Both the position numbers and the translations under genes were made by a program. The notes below the pieces were generated by a model. The model searched no databases. It was not told the origin of the DNA and was given only the letters and a program-made list of their open reading frames with translations. From Ciborinia camelliae (taxonomy: Eukaryota; Ascomycota; Leotiomycetes; Helotiales; Sclerotiniaceae), in the NCBI GenBank assembly GCA_025890175.1, contig JANPYM010000003.1, forward strand, positions 3,019,462 through 3,083,461: a stretch of 64,000 bases of DNA, given 5' to 3'. Positions within the stretch are counted from its first letter, which is position 1. Every line of letters starts with the position of its first letter. Positions 23,117-35,657 of the stretch are shown here, piece by piece.

Positions 23117-24494
23117 AAACTAGATTGTGTTTTTTCGATTGATAACATTGAATGATACCATCTTTCCCCTTCCCATTTCAAACATTCACTTCTCCCAAAA
23201 CCGATCAGAATGTTGGATCCGCGGACCCGACAGAGCAAATAATCAATCGTATGATACAGTCACGCACAGAACCGTGGAAATGAACATTAAGATCATAGTA
23301 TCTAGGAAATCTGCCGCTAAAACAAATCTCTCTTTGCTCGTAGGACTCAAAATATGACTTCATATTTGCCAATCAATGGATTCTCCAGAAAATTAGAGAG
23401 AAGAAAAAGATAATTCCAAGCGTAATGTAATCCCTTCCTTTCCCCGTCTAAATTCCCCGTACGACGCTTAATATACATACCTACATACATACAAACCGAG
23501 ACCAGAGCTCCCCACACACCCATACATAGTAGGTACCAAATAAAAAAAGCGAGTTCATCGCCTACCACTAATCACAGGACCCTTCTTTCATAGTAAGAGT
23601 AAAATCTTTTCGACTCTCCAGTAAGAAGAGCCAATGAAATAAAAGTGTAAGTGATACCGATACTCGCGGCCCAGGATAAATGCAAGTTTCGAGACGTATG
23701 TATTAGTACCCACTATGATGAGAAGCCCCGGAGGGCAGAGAAATAGAATCTTGATGGTCGATAGATATGAAGGATGCATACATACCTAGGTAATGATAGT
23801 AGGTAGAGATTACATAATCACCAGATTACATAATTACATGACTACATAATTACACGACTACGTGACTGCATTGCGTTACAAAAACAGAATAAAATAGCAG
23901 GCACGCAATCAAGCACTGAAATACCAATTCCTTATTCAACTAGGTACTAGGTAGGTATTGTACTTTAATTTCATCCAATCAAGCTCAATTGAATCCAATT
24001 GTATCCAATTGTATCCAATTAACCTCTCCCTCCCATCCCCTGCCCTCCCAGATTCTTCCATCCTCGCAAAGAGACAGCTCATCTCCCCATCTCCCCCCCT
24101 TTCTTCCAAATCCTCACCTTCCCTTCCCTCTACTCTACTCTCTCAACCCGACGACGAAACTTTTCCAATCCCATCAACCTCATCCAATCCTATCCACCAC
24201 ACAACCCATCACGCCCAATAATTCCATCGTTCCATCATTCATTAAACTAAGTGGTATCAAGAAGAAAAAGACGCAACGAGGGTATGTAAAAAAAAAGCGA
24301 AAAAAAGTAAAAAAGGCAATAGAAATCCAACTCCCAACACCGGCGCTCAAAGATAATGAAAAACGCTTTTTTATCTTTAACCAACTTCCCTCTACTGCCT
24401 CTCGCACTCATATCCATCCACATTACTCTCATCTCTCCCCTGTCTCTCCCCCATCCCCTTTCCTCCCTCGTCTCCCTCCCAATCAGTCAGCCAC
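23117..24494. other. Intergenic low-complexity region
   Basis: No gene seen. There are ATTACATA/GACTACATAATTACA repeats at about 23810-23870, TCCAATTG repeats at about 23970-24020, and then a pyrimidine-rich tract (about 24025-24480) whose open frames read as Ser/Pro low complexity. The 3' end of the membrane-protein gene should lie here. Confidence 0.6.
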
Positions 24495-27009
24495 CTAATG
24501 AAAAGCCAATCTAACGATACTAAAAAGCATATTCTGCAAAACATGCACCATGACCACGACACCCGTCGGTAAAAGTTCCGGCCAACTACCCAAATCCCTC
24601 TTACCCTCTCCGGTAACATCCATTTTCCAACCAAACCACATAATTCTCCTGGTGATCCAGCCCGCCACAATTTCACACGCCCACGTAACAACTGACGCGT
24701 AGAAAGTGAGTCGGAAATCGTATTGGTTGTTTGCGGATGGGGACGAGGGGAGATGGACGGGGGTATGTGGGATACGGGGGATGGTGGGGAAGAATTGGAT
24801 TTGGGAAGAGAAGTTACTGGGCGTGTTTGATAGGGTTTCATTAAATGTAGATGGGATGATGGGGGTGTCGAAGGCGAAATAGGGGTAGACATCTTTATTG
24901 GGGCCGTAATGGAGGACGAGGATACTTCCTAGAAAAGTGAGCATCGAGACATTTTCGCTTATGCCTCGGAGGAAAATATTGCGGGTGCAGAATTTTTGGT
25001 ATTCGGTGTAGGATTGCCCATTTAGGTAGAGAAGAGTGAGAAGAGAATGGAAGGGGGCGGAGATGGTGAGAGGGGCAAGGAGAATTAGGAAGGAGGAGGA
25101 CATTATTTGGAGGTAGACGAATTGTTGTGGTGAGCGAAGGCGGGCATATAGGGCGCGGACATATGTCTGATACGTCAAGGCGAAGTAGCTTGTGTATGTT
25201 AGTAATTTTCCGAACGGATCCAAATGATAGGGTATCTTACAGCTTAAAAATCCAACCGAGGGGGTAACTTCCTACTCTTTCTCCGTCGTTACCCCCTAAT
25301 ATCCACCCACATAATCCATCGAGCAAATGTACCGTCACAACCCAACTATAAACGTACACGAGAGTTTCAATGGTATTGTGCGGCAATGTTCGCAAATATA
25401 TCTCGGCATAGGTTTCTCCCAATAGGTAAGTTAATATACCTATCAGCAAAGCGGCACAAAACCACATAAACCTTACAAAACTTGCTGGAAGCCAACGTTT
25501 TCTCAACATACGTTGAGCGTCTCTAGATCGATATATATCATCTGATGCTAAAGCCACCTCCAAAGAAGCATTTGGATCGAAAGCATTCTGATTTCGGCTA
25601 ATGTTTTGCCTACGTGGTCGATCTCTGGCATTTATGGTATCGGTATCACCTGTCCACCATGAGGAAGTGAAAAGTCGTTGAGTTTCGGAAAGAGGATTAC
25701 GTAAACCGAGGTGTCGTTCATGATTGAGAAGGATTGCAAATGCAACTAATAATGGCATTGCCATGGCGAAGAATGTCCAGCATATCCACGCAGTATTATG
25801 TGTTGTGATATATCGAAGTTCGGGTACGCAATAGAAAGGTATTGGAGCTGCAATAGACATTGCAGCAATAATGGAGACTGTTAGAGGGAATCCAAGACTT
25901 TTTGGCCACCTAAGATATGTTAGTGTATGTAGCTGTCTAGACATATGAGATTTAGATATACCAATTCAGCGAATAGATATTAAAGACCTTCGTGATCCAC
26001 ATCAAAGCTGTTATATTATAGAAACCATAATATACGAATAGAAAGAACCAAAAGTTGATCTCAACTCTAGCTTCTCCGTGACCTGGTATCTTGTGTCCAA
26101 AAGTATTCGATGGCAAACCCTCCACATCGTCATCGTCGGGAAATTCGTATTGAGGGAATGGCAATGCACACCATGCAACAGCCTAATATTCCCAATTGTT
26201 AGCATAGGCTCTCAATATATATTTATTCATCCACAACTTCCAAGTTGGCATTCTTAGATATGATAGCTTCCTCTCGTATAATCATGATTTCTCTGTTTGC
26301 CGCTCTTGTTCTAGTGAGTGCCGGGAAAATCCTGCCACTGCCAATTTGGTATTCGAGGGTTGTTGTAGTAGGTGCGCAGATATATACAATTAATGACGCG
26401 CGCTGGCCCTACGGGGGCCAATGCCGTGGAGGCAGAATACTCACCCAGGAAATCTTCCTCCTAGTAGTGGGTAGGTATATAAACGCACCCCAACCCCGCA
26501 GGATCCCGGTGCTCCGCCAGACCTCCATCCACCACAGCTCTCCCAGCTCTCAACAACTCCCCCTCCCTTCCCCCACACACAAATATGTAAAAAAGTCAAC
26601 TCACCAAAGCCGCCGGTAAAACCGCCAAAACCACGCATCTCCAACCCCAACTATCCACCAGCCTTGCCACCGCCCCCTGTTTCGGATCCAACCAAAGATC
26701 CCTCATTCCCCTCATCCATGCCCTCATCCACTTATGCATTCCTCCAAACCCTTCTTCATCGTCCGTACATCCATCTACATCGCCCTCATCATCATCATCT
26801 CTGCCACCAAATGCGCCTCCGAAGCCGTCGACGGTGAAGCCGAGGAGACTTTTTCTTCGGTGGCGATGGGGTTGGAGATTTGTGTGCAGGCCTGCATGTT
26901 GTGTGTGGGTATCGGGGACGGCGCGGAATCGACCTAGGAGGGGGGAGTTCTCGGTGATGTGGAAACCGAGCCGTTCGCTGCCTTGTTGGAAGGTGAAGAA
27001 TGAAGGCAT
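24495..27009 (-). CDS. Uncharacterised multi-pass membrane protein
   Basis: I do not recognise the family. Four exons (26605-27009, 25962-26182, 25241-25909, 24495-25188) join in phase to a 662-residue protein. Introns 2 and 3 are both 52 bp, and the last has a perfect TACTAAC branch point; intron 1 is 422 bp and is the weakest part of the model. Residues 1-115 are hydrophilic, with an acidic DDDDEGDVD run. About eleven hydrophobic segments follow, for example CVVLAVLPAALAVAWCALPF, NFWFFLFVYYGFYNITALMW, FFAMAMPLLVAFAILL, FMWFCAALLIGILTYLL and a final one just before the C-terminus. A cytosolic loop of about 70 residues between segments 4 and 5 is rich in Arg, Asn and Asp. It may be a transporter or ER/vacuole membrane protein; nothing in it fixes a substrate. 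Confidence 0.75.
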
Positions 27010-28193
27010 TTATTTATTTTATTGTATTGGGTATCCTGACATGCCAATGATTATGTATGATTGATGTATGTATTCAATATGTAGTGTATGGAATCGGTAT
27101 GTGTATGTGTATGTGTAGGTATTGTATTGTATTGTATATCAAAACGTCGTTTACGATAGGAAAGAAAACAGATAGCGATAGGTAGGTCTAGGATAGGTAT
27201 TATACGAAAGGAAAAACAAAGTTCAAGGTCGTCAACATGTATGTACTGTATGTGCAAAAATACTGAGAAGAGTCCAGGATGGTATATGAAAATAAGGTTG
27301 AATGAGTGAGTTGTAAATGCCTTAACAATGAACCTACCTACCTAGGCATTTCTCGCGATGTTTGCAAGCAAGCAAGCAAGCAATAATTTATTTGGCAAGG
27401 CTGGCCGCCCGATCCGGGATGTTTGTATTTATTAGGTAAGGATAAGTTAGTGTAATGGATGTCATCCTTATCGGAGAGGTGAGAGAGATTTCTCCATCAG
27501 GAGATGATGGGCCACGGGACGACGATAAGATGATGGATATATATGATAAGAGAAAATTTCGAGGAAGAGATGAACGATGGGGTTTTTTGATCAGTTGGTT
27601 ATGAGATGTAACTTACCAGTCCTTGGACAATGAAGAGAATAGATCAACTATCAACTTATTAACTTGGGATAAGTACCTACCTTACCTACTTTATTATTCA
27701 CCCCCTTCATGGATCCCGCTTAGAGTTCTCTGAGTATGTGAATGTGTGTGGATGTGTAGATGTGATATAGGTAGGTAGGTATGGAAAGATGGGGGGTAAT
27801 AATGAAATAGGTGGGATGAATACCGACCGGTACATGAACTTTAAAAGGTGTTTGTTTGTTTGTTTCATTTCATTTTTCTTGCGATATTCCGTATCAAAAA
27901 ATCCAGAATCCAAAATCCAAAATATTATCCAATATGCGTCCAATATAAAATGGTATCGAGATATACTACTTTATCCAAAGCCTCCATACTCTCCGCTCAA
28001 TGAGTACGTAAAGTAATCTGTATGCAAAATTCCTCCCACTCGTAACAAGACCTTCTTCGCCTCGTCGTCGAAGAAGCCTTTTTAACGCAATGAATGCTGT
28101 CTATAATGATAGATGAATTCCCGACACCAACGCCAACGAAACTTTCCAACATTACATTCGGATCGTGACTGTAAATTTTCCCAAACTCCCCAT
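27010..28193. other. Intergenic region
   Basis: No gene seen. GTATGTGTAT and GTATTGTATTGTAT repeats lie near 27095-27140, AAGC repeats near 27366-27382, GGTAGGTAGGT near 27768-27780 and GTTTGTTTG near 27850-27862. Confidence 0.6.
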
Positions 28194-28925
28194 TTAATCG
28201 CGTAATAATGTTGCGACGGGAGCGTTGAGTTTGTCACGTCCTTTCAAGAAATCCAATTCCAAAATAAATAAATATCCCATGCAGTTTCCTCCGAGTTGTT
28301 CGACAAGCTTTCCGGCAGCCTGAGCGCTTCCTCCTATAGTAAAAATGTCAGCAAATATATTCACTTGACCAGTATAAAAAGTTTCGCATGCGAGAGTTTG
28401 TTTGGAATCATTTTTGGACTTACCAGTAGCAATGATATCATCTACGACAAGTACGGATTGCCCAGGTTTGATGGCATCCTTTTGAATTTGGAAATAATCC
28501 TGACCATATTCCTTCTCAAAGATGGCTTCCTCGGTAGGACCAGGAAGCTTTCCTCTCTTTCTCACGGGAGCAAATCCGGCTCCTAATCTCAAGGCAAGGG
28601 AAGGACCAAAAAGAAATCCTCGGGCGTCCAAACCAACGATAACGTCTGGTTTCTTTCCGTCGTTAACAAGAAGAACTTGTAGTTCGAGAGCGCGGATCAA
28701 AGATTCGTGAAGGTCGTGGGAAGCGAATAAGGGAAGAATGTCAACAAAGTCGATACCGGGGATTGGGAAATCTGGGAAATTTCGTAAGGCCTTGCGCAAC
28801 TTTAAGGTGACGCTGGTGAGTTCGGAGGAACTGGGGGTGGACTCGGACTCTCGTCTCTGGGAGGCATTCTCTTTTGTGAGTTGTTGAGTTGACTCTGGGG
28901 TTTGTGGGGAAGTGGAAGTCGACAT
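28194..28925 (-). CDS. APT1: Adenine phosphoribosyltransferase
   Basis: Purine-salvage enzyme joining adenine and PRPP to give AMP plus pyrophosphate. Exons 28425-28925 and 28194-28333, or with the last exon-1 base at 28424, join across a 90-bp intron (GTAAGT...CTATAG) to give about 213 residues. The PRPP-binding loop VLVVDDIIATGGSA is formed exactly over the splice site. Other family signatures are PDFPIPGIDFVDILPL, VGLDARGFLFGPSLALRLGAG (split here in the text only) and PVRKRGKLPG. The first 45 residues are a Ser/Thr/Pro-rich extension, a little longer than in yeast Apt1. The frame is open through the whole intron, so an unspliced transcript would still code but with 30 residues inserted into the PRPP loop. 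The start is the first ATG in frame; a further upstream TTG is not used. Confidence 0.94.
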   Translation of the reverse strand: MSTSTSPQTPESTQQLTKENASQRRESESTPSSSELTSVTLKLRKALRNFPDFPIPGIDFVDILPLFASHDLHESLIRALELQVLLVNDGKKPDVIVGLDARGFLFGPSLALRLGAGFAPVRKRGKLPGPTEEAIFEKEYGQDYFQIQKDAIKPGQSVLVVDDIIATGKSKNDSKQTLACETFYTGQVNIFADIFTIGGSAQAAGKLVEQLGGNCMGYLFILELDFLKGRDKLNAPVATLLRD

Positions 28926-31900
28926 CGTGAAGAGAAAAGGAGAGGAAAGCAAGCTTTAAAAATGATTCGGTGTATTGGTTGGTATAGATAAAATTTTACA
29001 TGTACCAAAGAAAAAATAGGAATATGCGAAATGCGGCGACCCTCGGGAAACTACTGGTTAGAGCAACTTTAGAGGGGAGGGGTATGGTTGCCGTGCGTGC
29101 AAGGGCTTTTTTTACAGGGACTAGGGCGAAGGGAAGGAACTAAGGGAAGGAATCAGCAAATGAGATAATCTAGAGGTTGTTTAGGTAGTCTAGGTAGTCT
29201 ATGTAGACTAGGGAGATGGTAGCAACCCCAAATCCCAATGCAATGCGGTGCGGGAGGGATGCATTGCTATTGGTTATTAGGTGATATTCTGAATCCTTTG
29301 TGTCTACCGTCAAAAAGTTGACTACTCCGTAGTATGCTTGCATTGACCAGGCGGTGGGAGTATTGGATGTGAGAGTCTTAAATGAGAGGATGATGAGGGG
29401 TCAAGAGAGAGAAACTACCTAGGTAGTTACGAGAGTAGTAAGTATAAGGAAAGTTACAACTTATTACAAGCTTCCTTTTGCAGCTGTCCAGTGTCCAGTG
29501 TCTACCGAGTACGCTTGGTACTGCTCGGTATTGTCCTTCACTTGTATGTGTGTGTACTCGGTCGTATCTAATAAGTTGCAGTGCCTAATGTATGATAGGT
29601 ACTGGTAGATACAATTAATCACTCTTTTGGTCATTGGTAACATACTAACTAAGCCTTAGTATGTTCATTCTCTGGTAAACCTCGTATCTGTTGTAGTTTA
29701 CCTATAAAGGGCATAGAAAGTTGTCTGGTTTGTATTGTTTGTATTGTTTGTATGGTAGATGCTACCTTGATAGCTAGTAGTATCATATAGAAGTATTATT
29801 ACTTTAAGAGGATTACTTTAAGAAGCATTTGAACATACAGGTATATGCTGCCTATTACTTAGTCCCTACACTCTTATTAACGACGGATGGAGGGGTAATT
29901 TGTCTAAAGGTGGGGTATGGTACAAGTAGTGGAGGGCTAAGATTATGGCTCCGATTGGTTGGCTCATCATGATATATATTATAAATATCACATATATACC
30001 TCCTCCTATCCACGTTCCATGTTCATTTTAGTACCGTACCATTGATACTTTGGTCTACCTAGGTACTAGTCATATCGGGGGATCGTTTGCTAACCTACCT
30101 CATTTTATCATTGACATTGACATTGATATTAACATTAATACATTATTGACAGCGCACCCCCCTATTCTGTACAAAGTTATTACCTACAGAAAAGTATCAT
30201 TATTCATTATTAGCATAGAAAAAGTGACCTTATGGACATATGGAAGTTGAACTCAACATCAGAAAACTTCCCCACGCTTTTTAATAGTTACATTCATATG
30301 CATCTCCATCGAGATCTGTTGGGATTCCATTTATCCTCTCTTCCTCCGGTAGATCAATATCACCTCGCCCTCGACTAATAAGGTTACCCGAACCATCACA
30401 CATTAGCCGTGTCAACAATATTTATCTAAACTTACCATTCATCCTATTTTTACTATCACATTGTCTCAATATGTTAATAGGACCTGTTAATCACAGTGCT
30501 ATCGGTCGCTCCGCTCCATCATGGTTCATCAGCCCAAACTTCATAATCTCACCCTACCATTAGGTTGATCTCTGTTTCCACCAATATATACCTATAGACA
30601 TATATATCATATAGATAGATGACCGCGGCGTTCATGAAGGGATTGAGTGTGTGAATTATTGGACTTGATGAGGTGATACCAACACCCCAATCACAACTCC
30701 AAGAGGACGAAATGGATGCATTTTTCTTGACATACGGACATCCCCCACGTTGTGGCTAAACGTAAACAAATACAATCAGTCATCGGCTCTTCACATGTCT
30801 ACCGAACAAGGTCAATTAAGATCATATCGATACATCCGTCTTTAACATCTTGACTACCCAAAACAATCACGAGTAAGATTACTACTGGTACCAAGACATA
30901 GGCAACCATCTTCATGTATTCATTCTGTCTTCTATTTTGTGATATTCGGTCTCCGCATTATGCACAACTTACACGCCTAGACTATAATAAAGCACAACAA
31001 ATTCTCTATACCAAATACTCTCCAACCATGGTATCCACGTCAGGAAAACACCGACGACGTTACTTCCATGCATAGGTTCCCACAACACCACATATCTTTA
31101 ATCTTATCGATAAGCCTAGTGTGATACAAACTATGTCGCGATTCATCATATTCTTTGACCGCTCATATTACGCAGTAACGGGTTCCCAAAGACTCGATCA
31201 AGAGCGGGTTAGATGTTACCCGAGAGAATACGAACGAGGGGCACCTTGGATGAGAAGATTGCTGTTACCCCAAAAAGTAATGAATGGTCTAGATTCACAA
31301 GAACCACATTTTTCTCGGACTCGATCGGACATTCTCTTCCTTGACGTCTAACATATCTACACACATCTATTTTTGAGGATGAAGCTTTCAAAACAGCCAA
31401 AATCCAGCCATTTCCAGTCGATCTTGCTGTTGGTTTCTTCGGCAGGTAGGCATTCATTGAACGGGGGCTACACTTCCGCAGGTTATTTTTTCGACTTCTA
31501 AAAATATGCCCTCTGCAGTGCACTTGATCCACCCCGAAACATGAGACACGAAGATTTACGACATCGGAATTTCGAAGTCGGGCATTGAGAGAGCCGGATA
31601 AGTACCGGTTAAAATCACAAACATCAGCTCAGTACAAGGCAGCACCCAGAAACGAAAAGCAAAGCATTTGATGTTTGAAAACATGAAATGTCAAAAGGCG
31701 GTGGAGACTTCTTTGTATTGCATAGTACCTGCAGAGATGATCATATTAGCGTCGTGCTTCCATAATTCTTGCTGTTATTGGCTCAGCCCTCGTTTGAGGC
31801 AATGTAAATTTCCATACAGCAACGGAGTATTGGCTGCAGCCTCAATCATTATATACTTCAAGTGGGCAGTGTTCCGAGTGGTTAGAAATGTCGAAATTTC

Positions 31901-33330
31901 CCGACAGTGCGAGAGGTCATTCAAAAGTGTTTCATTCTCTATCAACTCGGTGTTTGCTCTCGTGCATCTAGATGTTGTGATCAACAACGTTGAAGATGAG
32001 TGCCAAGCTTTTGATATTCTGGAATTTTATTTCCATCATTCACAATTTGTTGTTAACCACATTTGTGTGACTCTTGAGGAGATGGGATGCCATTGATTTG
32101 GGGTGGATTGATAGTATCATCGCTAGGTTGACGATATATTCTATTGCTTTATCTTGTTTTCATTTTATGAATTCCTCATCGAGTTGTCCACAGTTTTTCT
32201 CTCGTGAATGGTACCACTCTCACCGAGCTTTCCAGTTTTCCAGCTCATATGAACTCTTAAAAGGACATTCCAGGAGAAGAAAATATCACTTCCTCTATAG
32301 AGCCTTACAATATTCAAACTCTTCGAAAAGGCCCTGCAGGTCGAGAAACTTTTCCCCTCTCACAGAGCCGTTCGATTTCCGAACTGGTATGAACAATTTA
32401 AAGATCATCTCCAGTACCTATCAAACACCATCTTCAGAGGTATATTGACAAATCGCGCGTTGAATTTCGTCACGATTTGTCACTTGCTTACCTCGAAATT
32501 CGGTCACTTGGCCACTTCAGCATAGATCTAGATGTCATGTAGCCACATAAAACCTGCGTGTCCCAGACTAGAAGGCATGAGATCGCTCGTGACATCCAGC
32601 CGCTAAATTTCATATCAGGAAAGCATGGAAATTTCTTAATTGAGATCCTGGACCACTTAAAGCTTCAATGGTAGACTTTATCTAGAGCGCAGGTCCTGCA
32701 TCCGAAACATTATTATCGATTGGAACCATTTTCATCCTAGTCTCTTGCGGGGAAGTTGACAGTGTTATGAGGGAGGTTACATGTAGTAAATGATGTCCTT
32801 TGCCAACACCGAATTGCCCTTGAAATACCAAAGGTCCTCGTATGCGTTGAATTCTTTGACTGAAACTGCACATCGAGCTTTGATCTTCATAGGTTTCAAT
32901 GCAAAAGGTCAAGAACAAACCAAGCTCCAAGTAGTTGAGAAACCAGGGGGTTATTGATCTTAGAAATAAGACACTGATGCTAACGAATGATGCGATCGTT
33001 ATGAATTCTCTGTTTAAATCTAGCAATTTCAACCCAAGATTTTCCACGTCAATCCTCCAAATTCCCTCTCCATTGTAGACCCTCGCATAATATCTCAGTT
33101 CCCCGAGCTTGTTATTTCTTCAGTTCAACATGCTTCACATCAATACCAAGAAGCCTACAAAAGAAATGGTTGCCTGGTACTTTCCACCGGATTCAAACTT
33201 GAAGTCCATATCAGCTTGCGATTCTCGTAATGCCATATCATTCATCATGTGACGCCGACTCTGAAAGAAAAAAAACCGGACCATGCCATTTATATATATA
33301 GAGAGGGGGTGGAGAGATGACATTTTAGAA
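28926..33330. other. Gene-poor DNA, start of the accessory-like stretch
   Basis: No supported gene over 4.4 kb. Short open frames (for example 30050-30250, 31121-31351, 31668-32096, 32682-33047) carry no motif I trust. Simple repeats are sparse: TAGGTAGTCTA near 29180-29210 and ATTGACATTGA near 30110-30140. Parts read as decayed coding sequence, since fragments of sensible protein appear and then break in frame. Confidence 0.45.
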
Positions 33331-33599
33331 ACTGCAAGAGTTACGTTGATGGCGGCGAACATGCCCTGGTAAACAGCGAATAGGAGATCGGGAATCTTGG
33401 AGGAACCAACGGATCATCCGGTGCTGCAAGAACATTTCGGAAACCAACTATGAAAATTAAGTGGTTAATTAGTATTCACCGTTTGTTTTGCTGGCTGGTT
33501 TATTAAGATGGGCGAGATGCTATACATACTCACAATTTTCGAAATCGCCGATAAAATAAACTTGCCAGCGGTGTGAGAGAAAGATAATGAGTAATAGCG
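33331..33599 (-). pseudogene. Fragment of an ammonium permease (Mep/AMT) gene
   Basis: Two pieces of a Mep-type ammonium transporter remain on the minus strand. Piece 1 (about 33534-33599) reads YSLSFSHTAGKF and then IGDFEN in a different frame. Piece 2 (about 33331-33447) reads FGFRNVLAAP and then, in another frame, VGSSKIPDLLFAVYQGMFAA. An 86-bp segment with GTGAGT and CATAG ends separates them, matching an intron. Each piece is broken by what looks like a 5-base insertion. The KIPDLLFAVYQGMFAA block is strongly characteristic of fungal Mep proteins. Sequence that should encode the N-terminal helices and the rest of the transporter is absent on both sides, so this is a non-functional relic. 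Confidence 0.75.
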
Positions 33600-34270
33600 G
33601 GGGAGGGGGAGGGGGATTCCCGATCACTGGAATGTGTTAGAGGGTTTTTATTGTATTGGATTGTATGGAGGGGAGATGAAATGGTATGAAATGAATGCGC
33701 AACATAACATACCATCCACGCCTGCGCTTTAATATACTCAACCGCATCATACACCTCGCCATTCCTACACGTCGATGGAGTCCCTGTCCGCGGCGATGAT
33801 GCCTGATCTATCTAAAACAATAATTGGAACGTGGCTGAGTTTGCGATGATAGATTCGTAACCCTCGTATTCCTGTTGTGTATCGTGAAGATGTGTGAGGC
33901 TTGTGAGGAATCAGGTTCAAAAAGAAAGTGGTTCATCGTCGAATAGGAAAAGGATGATTGTGAACGAGCTTGGCTAAACTCGCTCCGATGTTCAATAGAA
34001 TACAAAAAGTTAAGCGTCAGCATGCTCATCAAGACGCTGATCGAGGGCAGCCGAGGGGTTGGGACCATTGTAGATAATGCTGGTGCTGGTGCTGGACAAG
34101 TGTTGAGAGCTGGCGATGCTGGCAAAACATTAGGGGAAACGGTGCATGAATGATCATGATTGATGAGAGCTGGGCAATTGGAAATGATGCTAGAGCGGCC
34201 GCTGCTAGCAGGACTGTTGGGAGGGGTGCGTAGTAGCGAAATTATTCAAGCCTTACTATTTACTGGCTAA
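33600..34270 (-). pseudogene. Possible relic of a secreted-protein gene
   Basis: Reading the minus strand from about 34240 gives a hydrophobic stretch, TVLLAAAALASFPIAQ, that looks like a signal peptide, followed by Ser/Pro-rich sequence in shifting frames, and at about 33730-33800 a Cys-containing segment GTPSTCRNGEVYDAVEYIKA. Frames change and stops intervene, and no start codon precedes the hydrophobic stretch. No family recognised; the interpretation is tentative. Confidence 0.25.
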
Positions 34271-35548
34271 AACGCCAGAAGCCCGTCATAGGGTATCTTT
34301 CATTGTCTATTTTCCATTCGATCTTCTCTACGGAGGAAATTTCCGCCATCCCATTCTTTTCAATTATGACTTTAATATGTTGGGAGGTGTGGTTTGGTGC
34401 GGTGCGCCGATGTGATGTGCTGTGGAGTGCTTTGGTCCAACTTGAGCGTAGAAAAACAGGGGCTATATGTATACATATATAGCCATTTCATGTAATCGGC
34501 CAGTGGCTGTGAATATGCCATTTGCAAGCGCGAACTCCCATCCAACTCCTTGACTTGATTTCTCTAGAATATTTCTGTCTTTGCGGGCAATGTTATCTTT
34601 CGTAAGAAATTTCTTGGCAGGAGAGGAATGGAGTGATTAGGTCCGTCTTGTTCTTGGGTTAATGGATATTGGTGGGGTTCTAAACCTCACGAGAGAGGAA
34701 ATGAGCGAATATAGGAGGAGAGTTAGGGGTATTGTATTGTCGAACTTGTTGTTGTTGGGTATATTGTTGCTGTTGAGTTGATTATTGAGATATCGTGTGC
34801 GTAGTAGGTGAGATTTGAGACCGTGACATGACACCGTTTCACGACCTGATTGAAGAATGAGAAGGAGGCGCGGTAACATAATGTTTCTTTCCCAGTCATA
34901 CACCGATTCTGCTACCCATTCAGCAAGAAGCTTGAAAGATCAGGTCATAAGGATGGAAAGCTGTCACCATAATCGGAAAAATGGAGGCACGCCCGAAGGC
35001 GGCTAGAGGGAACAATATTCTACTTTTGCTAAGTAATTCTCTACAAAGAAACAAAACATTAAACGACTCCTGAAACCGGAAGATTCTATCTTTCTTAACA
35101 ATTCCTAGTCGCACCTCACCTCTCCCCAATGATTTCGAGCTCTATCCCTTTCCTCCCTCTCCTCAATCACAATACACATCTCTATACCCTTAGTAACTTT
35201 GGAAAGGGCACCAGAAATATAGTACCGAAGTAGGCCCAATACCTGCATGTTTTCTCACCAAAACCGAAGAAAAAAATCAACATCTTTCTCCACAAATCGT
35301 GCTACGGCGGTAGTTCAATAACACCGTAACTCGGAACTTCCTCTGCCGTAGAATTATTGTCCCTCCAAAGAAGCGGCTGCAATAGATGTAGCTTGGGAAT
35401 GGAGAGAACACATGTGCGAGTTGCTGATAAGGTTATACCTGAAGAAAGGTGGGATGGATAGGCTCCGAGATACCCCTTTCTCAATAGAAGTCGTGTCAAG
35501 CTACCTAGCCAACAACCAACATTCCGAATGGGTTTGGCAGGATTCTTT
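34271..35548. other. Gene-poor DNA
   Basis: Nothing supportable. A short TATATGTATACATATATA palindrome-like tract lies near 34466-34485. Confidence 0.5.
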
Positions 35549-35657
35549 TTGCAGCTTCGAGTGATACCAATGCCAACGAAAGACTATCATCTCCTCTCCC
35601 TGCCGCGAGAATATTGCGGTAATATTTAGTTGGAATTAATATCACTCGAAGCTGCAA
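35549..35657. repeat. 109-bp element with perfect 18-bp terminal inverted repeats
   Basis: TTGCAGCTTCGAGTGATA at 35549-35566 is the exact reverse complement of 35640-35657. The 73-bp interior has no open frame. The structure fits a small MITE-like element or a strong hairpin. No clear target-site duplication is visible next to the repeats. Confidence 0.7.

Noticed and set aside
31668..32096. 142-codon plus-strand frame and its minus-strand counterpart
   Set aside because: No motif, no splice-compatible neighbours, and composition like the surrounding non-coding DNA.
32682..33047. 121-codon minus-strand frame with a PLVFQGQFGVGKG stretch, suggestive of a P-loop or NLR-type fragment
   Set aside because: The glycine-rich stretch does not fit Walker A (no GK[ST]) and no neighbouring motif supports it.
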